Assembly: GCF_951230135.1 (NCBI RefSeq)
Contig: NZ_CATNVC010000002.1
Coordinates: forward strand, 186,001-250,000
Length of the DNA stretch: 64,000 nucleotides
Reading direction: 5' to 3'
Origin: Butyricicoccus sp. Marseille-Q5471
Lineage (GTDB): Bacteria > Bacillota > Clostridia > Oscillospirales > Butyricicoccaceae
A program made the translations under genes and the position numbers. Below, in pieces: positions 33,871-42,340 of this stretch. Each line of letters opens with the position of its first letter. Position 1 is the stretch's first letter. The notes below the pieces were generated by a model, which was given only the letters and a program-made list of their open reading frames with translations, was not told the DNA's origin and ran no database searches.

Positions 33871-35661
33871 TTAGCGCAGCTTGACCTTGACCTCGTAGGC
33901 CAGCTTTTCAATCAGTTCATCCAGCTCCATCTGCGCGGTTTCACCGGTCTTACGGTCACGCACCGAAATCAGGCCGGCTTCTTCATCCTTGTCGCCCACG
34001 ACGATTGCATACGGTACCTTGCCAATCTGTGCTTCGCGGATTTTGTAGCCAATCTTTTCGCTGCGGCTGTCGGTCTCCACGCGGAAGCCTTCTTCGCACA
34101 GACGAGCACGGATGGCTTCTGCATAGTCCGCATTGCGGTCGGTCACAGGCAGGATGCGCACCTGCTCAGGCGCAAGCCACAGCGGCAGCGCACCTGCAAA
34201 TTTCTCAATCAGGTAAGCGAGCGTACGCTCATAGCAGCCAAGGCTGGTGCGGTGGATGATATACGGCGTCGCGCGCTGGCCGTCCTTGTCGATATACTCC
34301 ATGCCGAACTTCTTGGCGAGCAGCATATCAATTTGGATGGTGACAAGCGTATCCTCCTTGCCGAATACGTTCTTGTACTGAATGTCGAGCTTGGGGCCGT
34401 AGAACGCGGCCTCGTCGATGCCGATTTCGTACTTCACGCCGAGATGGTCGAGGATTTTGGCCATAACGCTCTGCGCCTCGTTCCACTGCTCGGCTGTGCC
34501 CTCATACTTGTTATTCGGGTTGGCCGGATCCCACTGGGAGAAACGGAAGGTGCAGTCCTCAAGCAGGCCGACGGTTTCCAGGCAGTATTTCGCCAAATCA
34601 AGGCAGCCCTTAAACTCCTCTTCCAGCTGATCGGGACGGAGCACCAGATGGCCTTCCGAAATGGTGAACTGGCGCACGCGAATCAGGCCGTGCATTTCGC
34701 CCGAATCCTCGTTGCGGAACAGCGTCGAGGTTTCGCCCAGACGCATCGGCAGATCGCGGTAGGAGCGCATCCGGTTCAGGTACACCTGATACTGGAAGGG
34801 GCAGGTCATCGGGCGCAGCGCGAAGCATTCCTTGGTTTCATCCTGCGGATCACCCATGACAAACATTCCGTCCAGATAATGATCCCAGTGGCCGGAAATC
34901 TTATACAGCTCACGCTTGGCCATGAGCGGCGTCTTGGTCAGCAGGTAGCCGCGCTTCTGCTCCTCATCCTCAATCCAGCGCTGCATCAGCTGAATGACAC
35001 GCGCGCCCTTGGGCAGCAGAATGGGCAGACCCTGACCGACCGAATCGACGGTCGTAAAATACTCCAGCTCGCGGCCAAGCTTGTTATGGTCGCGCTTCTT
35101 GGCTTCTTCCACCTGTGCAAGATACGCGTCCAGCTCTTCCTTCTTCGGGAAAGCCGTGCCGTAAATACGCTGCAGCATCTTGCGCTTGGAATCGCCGCGC
35201 CAGTAAGCGCCGGTCGCCGAGGTCAGCTTGATGCCGTTGCCCTTGATGCGGCCGGTCGAGTCAAGGTGCGGGCCGGCACACAGGTCGGTAAAATCGCCCT
35301 GCTTATAGAACGAGATGACCGCGTCCTCGGGCAGGTCGTGAATCAGCTCGACCTTGTACGGCTCATCGCGCTCCTCCATGAGTTGGATGGCCTCCGCGCG
35401 GGGCAGCTCAAAGCGCTCCAGCGGCAGCTTCTCCTTGCAGATTTTGCGCATCTCGGCTTCCAGTGCGTCCAGATGCTCCTGCGTGAAGGAGAAGGGCGTA
35501 TCAAAGTCATAGTAGAAGCCGTTCTCAATCGCAGGACCGATGGCGAGCTTTACCTCCGGGTACAGGCGCTTGACCGCCTGCGCAAGAATATGGGATACCG
35601 TATGGCGGTAGGTGTTGCGGTATTCCTCGTTTTCAAACGTGTACTTGTTTTCTTCGGACAT
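33871..35661 (-). CDS. thrS: Threonyl-tRNA synthetase lacking the TGS domain
   Basis: This 596-residue class II synthetase charges tRNA-Thr and edits Ser-tRNA-Thr. The usual N-terminal TGS domain (about 60 residues) is absent. The protein begins close to the N2 editing domain, which keeps HTVSHILAQA (HxxxH) and DLCAGPHLDSTG (CxxxH). The catalytic core follows (FALRPMTCPFQYQVYLN with the zinc Cys, FRNEDSGEMHGLIRVRQFT, and YIIHRTSLGCYERTLAYLIE), then the anticodon-binding domain. ATG at 35661 follows AGGAGG. Expression is controlled by a T-box leader. Confidence 0.96.
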   Translation of the reverse strand: MSEENKYTFENEEYRNTYRHTVSHILAQAVKRLYPEVKLAIGPAIENGFYYDFDTPFSFTQEHLDALEAEMRKICKEKLPLERFELPRAEAIQLMEERDEPYKVELIHDLPEDAVISFYKQGDFTDLCAGPHLDSTGRIKGNGIKLTSATGAYWRGDSKRKMLQRIYGTAFPKKEELDAYLAQVEEAKKRDHNKLGRELEYFTTVDSVGQGLPILLPKGARVIQLMQRWIEDEEQKRGYLLTKTPLMAKRELYKISGHWDHYLDGMFVMGDPQDETKECFALRPMTCPFQYQVYLNRMRSYRDLPMRLGETSTLFRNEDSGEMHGLIRVRQFTISEGHLVLRPDQLEEEFKGCLDLAKYCLETVGLLEDCTFRFSQWDPANPNNKYEGTAEQWNEAQSVMAKILDHLGVKYEIGIDEAAFYGPKLDIQYKNVFGKEDTLVTIQIDMLLAKKFGMEYIDKDGQRATPYIIHRTSLGCYERTLAYLIEKFAGALPLWLAPEQVRILPVTDRNADYAEAIRARLCEEGFRVETDSRSEKIGYKIREAQIGKVPYAIVVGDKDEEAGLISVRDRKTGETAQMELDELIEKLAYEVKVKLR

Positions 35662-35694
35662 GATTGTTTCCTCCTTTTTGATTGCGGGGAGAAC

Positions 35695-35950
35695 GAAAAA
35701 AAGCTCACCCCCGACATAAAATCAGGGGTGAGCTAACAAGTAACCCACGGTTCCACCCTGCTTGCAAGCCCGCTTGCACGGACTGCCGCTCAGAGTTCTT
35801 AACGGGAACGACACGTCGCGGAATACTTTGAGTTCCTCCGCGAAGCTCCGGAATCGGTAAACGCTGTTCCACCGCCTGCGACCGCTTTCAGCCGCGTCAG
35901 TCGCTCTCTGCCAGGCGTTTCGGGAACAAAACGTGATTTCCATCATCGCT
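35695..35950 (-). promoter_or_regulatory. T-box leader (tRNA-Thr-responsive riboswitch) of thrS
   Basis: On the minus strand the T-box core AGGGTGGAACCGTG lies at 35746-35759 and is followed by a terminator: AGCTCACCCC pairs with GGGGTGAGCT (35702-35734), then seven T. Upstream, about 190 bases contain stem I with GCGAC...GTCGC and AAACGC...GCGTTT arms. Uncharged tRNA pairs with the T-box bulge and stabilises the antiterminator, letting thrS be transcribed. Threonine specificity is inferred from the downstream gene; I could not fix the specifier codon by eye. Confidence 0.93.
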
Positions 35951-35970
35951 TGTTTTGTATGAATGGTACT

Positions 35971-35999
35971 ATTTTATACCCCAAATCGGCATTTGTCAA
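35971..35999 (-). promoter_or_regulatory. Promoter of the thrS T-box transcript
   Basis: TTGACA (35994-35999), 17-base spacer, TAAAAT (35971-35976) on the minus strand, just upstream of the T-box leader. Confidence 0.8.
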
Positions 36000-36033
36000 C
36001 CGTCATTCAGCTGAATTATAGGCAGCTGCGGCA

Positions 36034-36570
36034 TCACTGCTTGTAGGCCTCATCCTCTACACCTGCCGTGATACGCTCATAAAAGGCACGCTTCTGCGCT
36101 TCATCGGCAAAGGCGTTAAAGGGGATAATCAGCGCAGAAAATTCATCCACATAGACATAGTAGTGGCTTTCATCCGACGCGATGCGATGCACAGCGGCAT
36201 ACTGATAGACCGTATCCTCGTTTTCGCCCTTGAGCTCGAAGTCCTCCTCGCGCAGCAGCAGTGTTTTATCCCCGCAGGCCGACTTGCTGGCCGGATTTTT
36301 CAGAATACGGTCGACATTCTTAACGACCTTACGCTTCATGTACCACGGTGTGCCGAAAAAGCAGAGCGCCGCGAGGGCAACATACACGGCAACCGACACC
36401 GGGGAGAGCAGCTTGAGCCAATACATCAGTGCCGTGCCGCCAAGCACGCAAATTGCCGCGGTGGCAACGCGTGTGACCATCATGCTGCGCTGCACAATTG
36501 CATTATTGGTAAAATAGTTGAGGTTAAACGCGATAAAATCTTCTTTGGTGATCTTGTACTGCAGTTCCAT
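36034..36570 (-). CDS. YcxB-like membrane protein
   Basis: This 178-residue protein has an N-terminal soluble strand (MELQYKITKEDFIAFNLNYF), two membrane helices (about 35-75), and a C-terminal beta domain with LLLREEDFELKGENEDTVYQYAAVHRIASDESHYYVYVDEFSALIIPFNAF in short conserved blocks. This matches the YcxB-like layout. The function of the family is unknown. It lies after the tsf terminator and may be transcribed alone; I see no clear promoter. Confidence 0.78.
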   Translation of the reverse strand: MELQYKITKEDFIAFNLNYFTNNAIVQRSMMVTRVATAAICVLGGTALMYWLKLLSPVSVAVYVALAALCFFGTPWYMKRKVVKNVDRILKNPASKSACGDKTLLLREEDFELKGENEDTVYQYAAVHRIASDESHYYVYVDEFSALIIPFNAFADEAQKRAFYERITAGVEDEAYKQ

Positions 36571-36632
36571 CTTCTATACTCCTTTTGATGTTCTTTCCCT
36601 ATTGTACCGAAGGAGCGCGATAAAAGCAAGAA

Positions 36633-36660
36633 AAAGAGCAGTCCATGCGGACTGCTCTTT
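36633..36660 (-). terminator. Intrinsic terminator after tsf
   Basis: AAAGAGCAGTCC/GGACTGCTCTTT 12-bp stem with a 4-base loop, then a T-run on the minus strand. Confidence 0.9.
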
Positions 36661-36669
36661 GTTTGGTTC

Positions 36670-37602
36670 TTACTTGGCCATCGAAGCAACTTCTGCAGCG
36701 AAGTCGTCAACCTTCTTCTCGATACCCTCGCCCTTTTCAAAGCGGGTGTACTTGACCAGCTTGATTTCGCCGCCCAGTTCCTTGGCAACCTCAGCAATGT
36801 GCTGCTCAACGGTGTGCTTGTTTTCCTTAACGAAGGCCTGCTGCAGCAGGCAGTTTTCTTCGTAGTACTTACCAACACGGCCATCAACCATCTTGTGGAT
36901 GATCTGCTCCGGCTTCGGCTTAGCAGCGGTCTTGTTCTCCTCAAGCGCCTGCGCCAGAAGAATCTCGCGCTCCTTGGCCAGGGTGGATTCGTCCACATCG
37001 GACTTGTCCATGAACAGCGGGCGCATTGCAGCAGCCTGCATGCCGATGTCCTTGCCCAGCTCAACAAGCTTCTCGTTGCCCTTGATATTCTCAGAAACCT
37101 CAAGGCCAACCAGTACGCCGATAACGCCGCCCATGTGGGTGTAGGAAACGTTAACGGTGGAGTCGTCGTAACGCTCGAAACGGCGAATCTTGATGTTCTC
37201 GCCGATGGTCAGAACCTTCTCCTGCAGGGCATCCTGCACGGTGCCTTCGCCCATCTTGCAAGCCTTCAGCGCTTCTACATCAGCGGGGTTCTCCTGCATG
37301 ACAACGCCGGCCAGATCGGATACGAACTTCTGGAAGTCCACGTTCTTGGCAACGAAGTCAGTCTCGGAGTTTACTTCGATGATGGCGCCAATGCCGCACT
37401 CAGCGCATACGGTCGCACAGACAACGCCCTCTGCCGCGATGCGGTCAGCCTTCTTGGCAGCCTTAGCCAGACCCTTTTCGCGCAGCAGCTCGACAGCCTT
37501 GTCAAAGTCGCCGTCCGCTTCGGTCAGCGCCTTTTTGCAGTCCATCATGCCTACGTTGGTCATTTCGCGGAGCTTCTTTACGTCAGCAGCGGTAAAAGCC
37601 AT
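36670..37602 (-). CDS. tsf: Elongation factor Ts
   Basis: EF-Ts exchanges GDP for GTP on EF-Tu. The 310-residue protein begins with the UBA-like helices and the signature KKLREMTNVGMMDCKKALTEADGDFDKAVELLREKG. It carries the core domain signature ETDFVAKN and the C-terminal dimer-type coiled region. ATG at 37602 follows GGAGGAATTTAAA. It is transcribed with rpsB, from which it is separated by a palindromic repeat. Confidence 0.97.
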   Translation of the reverse strand: MAFTAADVKKLREMTNVGMMDCKKALTEADGDFDKAVELLREKGLAKAAKKADRIAAEGVVCATVCAECGIGAIIEVNSETDFVAKNVDFQKFVSDLAGVVMQENPADVEALKACKMGEGTVQDALQEKVLTIGENIKIRRFERYDDSTVNVSYTHMGGVIGVLVGLEVSENIKGNEKLVELGKDIGMQAAAMRPLFMDKSDVDESTLAKEREILLAQALEENKTAAKPKPEQIIHKMVDGRVGKYYEENCLLQQAFVKENKHTVEQHIAEVAKELGGEIKLVKYTRFEKGEGIEKKVDDFAAEVASMAK

Positions 37603-37637
37603 TTTAAATTCCTCCAATTTTATTGAGTACAAAAAAT

Positions 37638-37683
37638 CCGTAGGGCGCATTGACCCGGCGCGCCGGGACCTCGCGCCCTACGG
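37638..37683 (-). repeat. Palindromic repeat element between rpsB and tsf
   Basis: The outer arms CCGTAGGGCGC (37638-37648) and GCGCCCTACGG (37673-37683) enclose a second perfect palindrome CCCGGCGCGCCGGG (37654-37667). On the minus strand the structure is followed by ATTTTTT, so it can also act as an attenuator between the two genes. GTAGGGCGC-type palindromes recur in some Clostridia genomes; whether this one is dispersed cannot be judged from one copy. Confidence 0.75.
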
Positions 37684-37705
37684 TTAAAACTTTATCGGTA
37701 TGCGA

Positions 37706-38434
37706 TTAAGCCTGTGCAGCTTCGTCGGCCTTAGGCTCAACTTCGAGCTGCTCGCCCTGCTTGCCTTCCAGAACGGCGTTAGCCATGGTCTGGGAGATCA
37801 GCTTGATGGCGCGGATTGCGTCATCGTTGCCCGGGATCACGTAATCGACTTCGTCCGGATCACAGTTGGTGTCAACGATTGCAACAATCGGGATACCCAG
37901 CTTGCGAGCTTCGGCGATCGCGTTCTTCTCCTTGCGGGAGTCAACAACGAACATAGCGCCCGGCAGCTTCTTCATGTCACGAACGCCGCCGAGGTACTTC
38001 TCGAGCTTAGCGATTTCGAGCTGAAGCTTGATAACTTCCTTCTTGGGAAGCAGATCAAAGGTGCCGTCCTCCTGCATCTTCTGCAGCTGATTCAGACGAG
38101 CGATACGGGTACGCATGGTCTTGAAGTTGGTCAGCATGCCGCCCAGCCAACGAGCGTTGACATAGTACTGGCCTGCACGCAGCGCCTCTTCCTTGATTGC
38201 GTCCTGCGCCTGCTTCTTGGTGCCGACGAACAGGATAGACTCACCGGCAGCGGCGATATCACGCACGAAGAAGTAAGCCTCCTCGAGCTTCTTGACCGTC
38301 TTCTGCAGGTCGATGATATAGATACCGTTACGCTCGGTGAAGATGTAGGTTGCCATCTTCGGGTTCCAGCGGCGGGTCTGGTGGCCAAAGTGTACACCAG
38401 CCTCCAGCAGCTGCTTCATAGAGATTACTGCCAT
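37706..38434 (-). CDS. rpsB: 30S ribosomal protein S2
   Basis: S2 binds late in 30S assembly. The 242-residue protein has [27 protein letters not shown] (read in blocks), the zinc-independent [10 protein letters not shown] motif and the [28 protein letters not shown] signature. The C-terminal tail is acidic. GAGGAGG precedes the ATG. The 130-base leader may carry the S2 autoregulatory site, though I see no named structure. Confidence 0.98.
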   Translation of the reverse strand: MAVISMKQLLEAGVHFGHQTRRWNPKMATYIFTERNGIYIIDLQKTVKKLEEAYFFVRDIAAAGESILFVGTKKQAQDAIKEEALRAGQYYVNARWLGGMLTNFKTMRTRIARLNQLQKMQEDGTFDLLPKKEVIKLQLEIAKLEKYLGGVRDMKKLPGAMFVVDSRKEKNAIAEARKLGIPIVAIVDTNCDPDEVDYVIPGNDDAIRAIKLISQTMANAVLEGKQGEQLEVEPKADEAAQA

Positions 38435-38576
38435 TTAAATTTCCTCCTCGGTTGTTTTCCTCCATTCCGCTCATCTGACAGCGGCAATTTGTCCCGGATT
38501 TCTCCCGGTTCTCATCACCCGCCGCTTTCATCGCAGAATGTGTGAATTGTGTTTCGCACTTCAATCGTGCTCTGAT

Positions 38577-38605
38577 ATTTTACCATAAGGGACATGTGTT
38601 GTCAA
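38577..38605 (-). promoter_or_regulatory. Promoter of rpsB-tsf
   Basis: TTGACA (38600-38605), 17-base spacer, TAAAAT (38577-38582) on the minus strand. Confidence 0.8.
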
Positions 38606-38642
38606 ATACTTTTTTGATTCCGCATTTATCGCGCCGGATGCA

Positions 38643-39593
38643 TCAGCGCTCCTCACGGAAGTAGTTTACGCCAAGACTGCCCGGAATATTATGGTCACGT
38701 TTTTTGCGCATCGAGCTGACAACCAGAATGAGCGCCGTTATGACAAACGGTAGCATGTCGTACAGCGCGGTCGGCAGCTGAATGACAGACGCCGGCACAT
38801 AGTATTTGAGCACGCGCAGCGCACCGAACACGAACGAGCCCCAAATCGCATACAGCGGCTTCCATTTCGCAAAAATAACCAGCGCTACAGCAATCCAGCC
38901 CAGACCGCCGACGTTGTTGGAAATCCAAACGCCGCCGTTGATAATCAGCGCGCAGTACGCACCGCCAATGCCGCAGATACCGCCGCCAACGAGAATCATC
39001 GTATACTTCCAGCGCGTGACGCTGATGCCCGCGGCATCAGCCGCCGCCGGATTGTGACCGATTGCCTGCACGTTCAGACCGGCCTTGGTCTTTCGCATGA
39101 AAACGGTGCACAAAATCGCAATAACAATGCCGATATAAACAAACGGGCTGTACGAAAACAGCAGTTCCCCGATGACCGGCAAATCGCTCAGTCCGGGGAT
39201 GTGCACGCCGCGCATCTGCGCCGTGATGCCGTCAGGCAGCTTGAGCGTGCCGGAGGGCGAATGACCGAGCATGAAAATGCCGATGAAGTTTGCAAGTCCC
39301 ACGCCGAAAATCGTGAGCGTAAGACCCGAAACGTTCTGATCGGCCATGAAGGTGACCGTCAGCACCGCGTAAATCAGCGCTGCCAGCACGCCTGCGCCGA
39401 ACGCCGCAAGAATTGCCCACAGGAACGAGTCCGTCATCATGCCGACCATAAAGCCTGCACACGCGCCGATGGACATCATGCCTTCCACGCCGAGGTTTAA
39501 GTGACCGACCTTCTCAGACAGGGTTTCACCCACCGTACCGAATAACAGCGGAGTTGAAGCGCCGATAGCGGCAACAATAAATTTCAGCAGCAT
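38643..39593 (-). CDS. BMP-type ABC transporter permease 2
   Basis: This 316-residue permease of the BPD_transp_2 family (ribose/nucleoside type) has about nine membrane helices. The family glycine-rich stretch occurs as KVGHLNLGVEGMMSIGACAGFMVG and GISVTRWKYTMILVGGGICGIGGA. It starts one base into the previous permease's stop and is the last gene of the four-gene transporter set. In B. subtilis NupNOPQ the equivalent subunit is NupQ. Substrate inferred: nucleosides. Confidence 0.9.
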   Translation of the reverse strand: MLLKFIVAAIGASTPLLFGTVGETLSEKVGHLNLGVEGMMSIGACAGFMVGMMTDSFLWAILAAFGAGVLAALIYAVLTVTFMADQNVSGLTLTIFGVGLANFIGIFMLGHSPSGTLKLPDGITAQMRGVHIPGLSDLPVIGELLFSYSPFVYIGIVIAILCTVFMRKTKAGLNVQAIGHNPAAADAAGISVTRWKYTMILVGGGICGIGGAYCALIINGGVWISNNVGGLGWIAVALVIFAKWKPLYAIWGSFVFGALRVLKYYVPASVIQLPTALYDMLPFVITALILVVSSMRKKRDHNIPGSLGVNYFREER

Positions 39594-40675
39594 CAGCCCT
39601 CGCCTCCCTTCACGGCCGCAGCTTTGCGTGCGTTATCGCGCACAAAGCGATAGCGGATAAAGAATTCGCAGCCTAATACAAAAAACAAAATAATGCCCTG
39701 CAATACGTCCGCACAGTCGGTGGACAGGCCGAAATCAGACTGCACGACCGAGCTGCCCTTTTCAAGTATCGCAAACAAGAAGGCAACAACCAAGCTTCCA
39801 AACGGATTGAGCTGCGCGAGCCATGCAATGATAATGGCGGTAAAGCCGATGCCGCCCGCAACGCCCGTCGTCAGCGTTTTGTCCGAACCGGAAACCTGCA
39901 GCATGCCGCAGATGCCCGCAACCGCGCCCGACAGGAACATCGTACGCAGCACAATTCTGGACACATTCATGCCGGCGTATGCCGCCGTCGCCTGACTCTG
40001 TCCCACGACGCTGATTTCATAGCCGTGCTTGGTGTAGCGCATGTAGACAAACACGATTACGGTCAGCACGAGCGCCACGATCCAGCCCATCTGCACGCCG
40101 AGCACCTTGGGCAGCGTCGCAGACGCGGCAAAGCTTGGGATTTTGGGGAAGCCGTTGGCAGCGGGATCGCGCCACGGGCCTTCCTGCAAATACGCAACCA
40201 AATACAGCGCGATATAGTTGAGCATGAGGGTAAACAGTGTTTCATTGGTGCCAAACCGCACCTTGCACAGCGCCGGAATGAGCGCCCACAGGCCGCCGCC
40301 CACAATGCCCGCAATGAGCATCACCGGGAACAGGATGAAGAACGGCCAATCGGCATGGTACAGCGCAAAATAGGTGGCAAACACCGCGCCCATAATAATC
40401 TGACCCTCGCCGCCGATGTTCCAGAATTTCATTTTAAACGCAAGCGTTACGCCCAGCGCAGCGACAAGCATCGGAATCATGACCTTGATGGTGGCCTGCA
40501 CCGCCATCTTCGAGCGGAACGCGCCCGACAGGATTGTGCCGTACACCTTGAGCGGATTTACCCCCAAGGCGAGGATAAACAGCCCACCCGCGGCGAGCGC
40601 CAGCACAAATGCCGCCAGACGAATGATCATCATCTGTTTCGCGGTCTTTTCCTCGGTTTTAATCACACGCAGCAT
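39593..40675 (-). CDS. BMP-type ABC transporter permease 1
   Basis: This 360-residue permease is paired with the following one, with about ten membrane helices. The conserved FKMKFWNIGGEGQIIMGAVFATY and GTNETLFTLMLNYIALYL segments are typical of the NupP-like subunit. It is directly adjacent to the ATPase gene. Confidence 0.9.
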   Translation of the reverse strand: MLRVIKTEEKTAKQMMIIRLAAFVLALAAGGLFILALGVNPLKVYGTILSGAFRSKMAVQATIKVMIPMLVAALGVTLAFKMKFWNIGGEGQIIMGAVFATYFALYHADWPFFILFPVMLIAGIVGGGLWALIPALCKVRFGTNETLFTLMLNYIALYLVAYLQEGPWRDPAANGFPKIPSFAASATLPKVLGVQMGWIVALVLTVIVFVYMRYTKHGYEISVVGQSQATAAYAGMNVSRIVLRTMFLSGAVAGICGMLQVSGSDKTLTTGVAGGIGFTAIIIAWLAQLNPFGSLVVAFLFAILEKGSSVVQSDFGLSTDCADVLQGIILFFVLGCEFFIRYRFVRDNARKAAAVKGGEG

Positions 40676-42226
40676 TTATGCCTCCTCCTTTCCGCCAACC
40701 ATCAATCGCGCAATCTGATCCTTGGTTGCTGTACGCGCATCGACGATGCCCGTAATTTTGCCGTGGCACAGTACCATGATACGGTCGCTCAGCTCCATCA
40801 GCACATCCAGATCCTCGCCGACGTAGACAACCGCGACGTTATCCTTCTTCTGCTCATTGAGCAGATCGTAGACTGTGTAGGACGAATTGATATCCAAACC
40901 GCGCACCGGATAGGCCGTAATCAGCACGCTGGGCTTGGACACGATTTCGCGTCCGAGCAATACCTTCTGCACGTTGCCGCCCGACATCAGGCGAACCGGT
41001 GTATCGACCGACGGTGTGACGATAGACAGCTTGTCCACCAGCTCCTCCGCCTGCTCCCGCGCGGGTGCGGTATCAATGAACGGTCCCTTGGGCGCGTCAT
41101 AGGTTTTGAGCATCATATTGCCCACCATGCCCATGGACGCGACCAGACCCATGCCCAGACGATCCTCGGGCACAAAGCCCAAATGTACGCCCAGTCGGGA
41201 AATTTCACGCGGATTTTTGCCAATCAGGTTTTCCTTGCGGTACAGCACCGCACCTTTTTCTGCGGGATACAGACCCGCGATAGCCTCGCACAGTTCCTTC
41301 TGACCCGATCCGGCAATGCCGGCAACGCCCAGAATTTCACCCGTGCGAACCTCAAAGGATACATCATCGACCGCGATTGCACCATCCGGCTTGCGGATGG
41401 TCAGGTCGACCGCCTTGAGGATGCTGTTGAGCTCACCCTGCTCCGGCCGGTCAATCTCCAGCGACACCGGACGGCCAACCATCAATTCGGTCAGCTGCTG
41501 TTCGTCTGTCTCGGCCGTGTTCACCGTGTCGATATACTTGCCGCGGCGCAGAATGGTCACGCGGTCGGAAATGTCGAGCACCTCGCCCAGCTTATGGGTG
41601 ATGATGATGACTGCGCAGCCCTGCTCGCGCATGCGGCGCAGAATCGCGAACAGCTTGTCCGTTTCCTGCGGGGTCAGCACGGCGGTCGGCTCGTCCAGAA
41701 TCAGAATCTTCTGACCGCGGTATAGCACCTTCAAAATCTCAACCGTCTGCTTCTCCGAAACCGACATTTCATAAATGCGCTTAGCCGGGTCAATGGTCAG
41801 TCCCACGCCCTTACAGATGCCCTCCACCTTTGTGCGCAGCTCGCGCGCGGGCAGACGGCGGCCCGGTGTGCCTAGTGCAATGTTATCCATCGCGGTGAAC
41901 ACATCGACCAGCTTAAAGTGCTGATAAATCATGCCAATGCCGAGCGCCATCGAATCCTCGGGAGAGTTGATGACCGCCTCCTTGCCCGCGATGCGGATGC
42001 TGCCGCTGTCCGGGTGGTAAATGCCCGAGAGCATGTTCATCAGCGTCGTTTTGCCCGAGCCGTTCTCGCCGAGCAATGCAAGAATCTCGCCGTAGCGCAC
42101 GGTCAGATCGACGCCGTCGTTGGCGACGACCGTACCGAAGCGTTTGGTAACACCGCGGCACTCAATCGCATACTCCCCCACCGCAGACGGCTCCGCCTGA
42201 TTCGGCGTGGTATTTTGCTGCGCCAT
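40676..42226 (-). CDS. Tandem-ATPase subunit of BMP-type ABC transporter
   Basis: This 516-residue protein holds two fused nucleotide-binding domains. The first is complete: Walker A GENGSGKTT (about 53-61), a signature-like MSVSEKQTVEILKVL region, and Walker B ILILDEPTAVL. The second has GIAGSGQKEL for Walker A, RLMSGGNVQKVLLGREI for the signature, and ITAYPVRGLD instead of the ordinary DEP(T) Walker B, suggesting one degenerate site, as is common in this family. It energises nucleoside/sugar import with the two permeases and lipoprotein. Confidence 0.92.
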   Translation of the reverse strand: MAQQNTTPNQAEPSAVGEYAIECRGVTKRFGTVVANDGVDLTVRYGEILALLGENGSGKTTLMNMLSGIYHPDSGSIRIAGKEAVINSPEDSMALGIGMIYQHFKLVDVFTAMDNIALGTPGRRLPARELRTKVEGICKGVGLTIDPAKRIYEMSVSEKQTVEILKVLYRGQKILILDEPTAVLTPQETDKLFAILRRMREQGCAVIIITHKLGEVLDISDRVTILRRGKYIDTVNTAETDEQQLTELMVGRPVSLEIDRPEQGELNSILKAVDLTIRKPDGAIAVDDVSFEVRTGEILGVAGIAGSGQKELCEAIAGLYPAEKGAVLYRKENLIGKNPREISRLGVHLGFVPEDRLGMGLVASMGMVGNMMLKTYDAPKGPFIDTAPAREQAEELVDKLSIVTPSVDTPVRLMSGGNVQKVLLGREIVSKPSVLITAYPVRGLDINSSYTVYDLLNEQKKDNVAVVYVGEDLDVLMELSDRIMVLCHGKITGIVDARTATKDQIARLMVGGKEEA

Positions 42227-42260
42227 AGGTTTCCTCCTCTTTGTATCGTCCGTTCATTTC

Positions 42261-42297
42261 AAAAAGGCGGTTTCCTCTGCGGGAAACCGCCTTTTCC
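42261..42297 (-). terminator. Attenuating terminator between the binding-protein and ATPase genes
   Basis: GGCGGTTTCC/GGAAACCGCC stem with A5/T4 flanks. A partial terminator here would give more binding protein than transporter, a common arrangement. Confidence 0.75.
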
Positions 42298-42340
42298 TTC
42301 GTTCTGATGCAGCCACAGGCGGCCGGATCATTTGAGGTGC

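Noticed and set aside
34252-35736. Plus-strand open frame of 494 codons
   Set aside because: It is antisense to thrS and its leader; the composition is that of a reverse-strand shadow.
35722-35946. Minus-strand open frame of 74 codons upstream of thrS
   Set aside because: It falls entirely in the T-box RNA and has no ribosome site.
40025-41725. Plus-strand open frame of 566 codons
   Set aside because: It is antisense to the ABC transporter ATPase and permease genes, His/Gln/Arg-rich, with no recognisable domain.
42261-42297. Possible ANTAR hexaloop in the BMP transporter attenuator
   Set aside because: The loop has six bases, but on the transcribed strand it reads CGCAGA, without A at 1 and G at 4.
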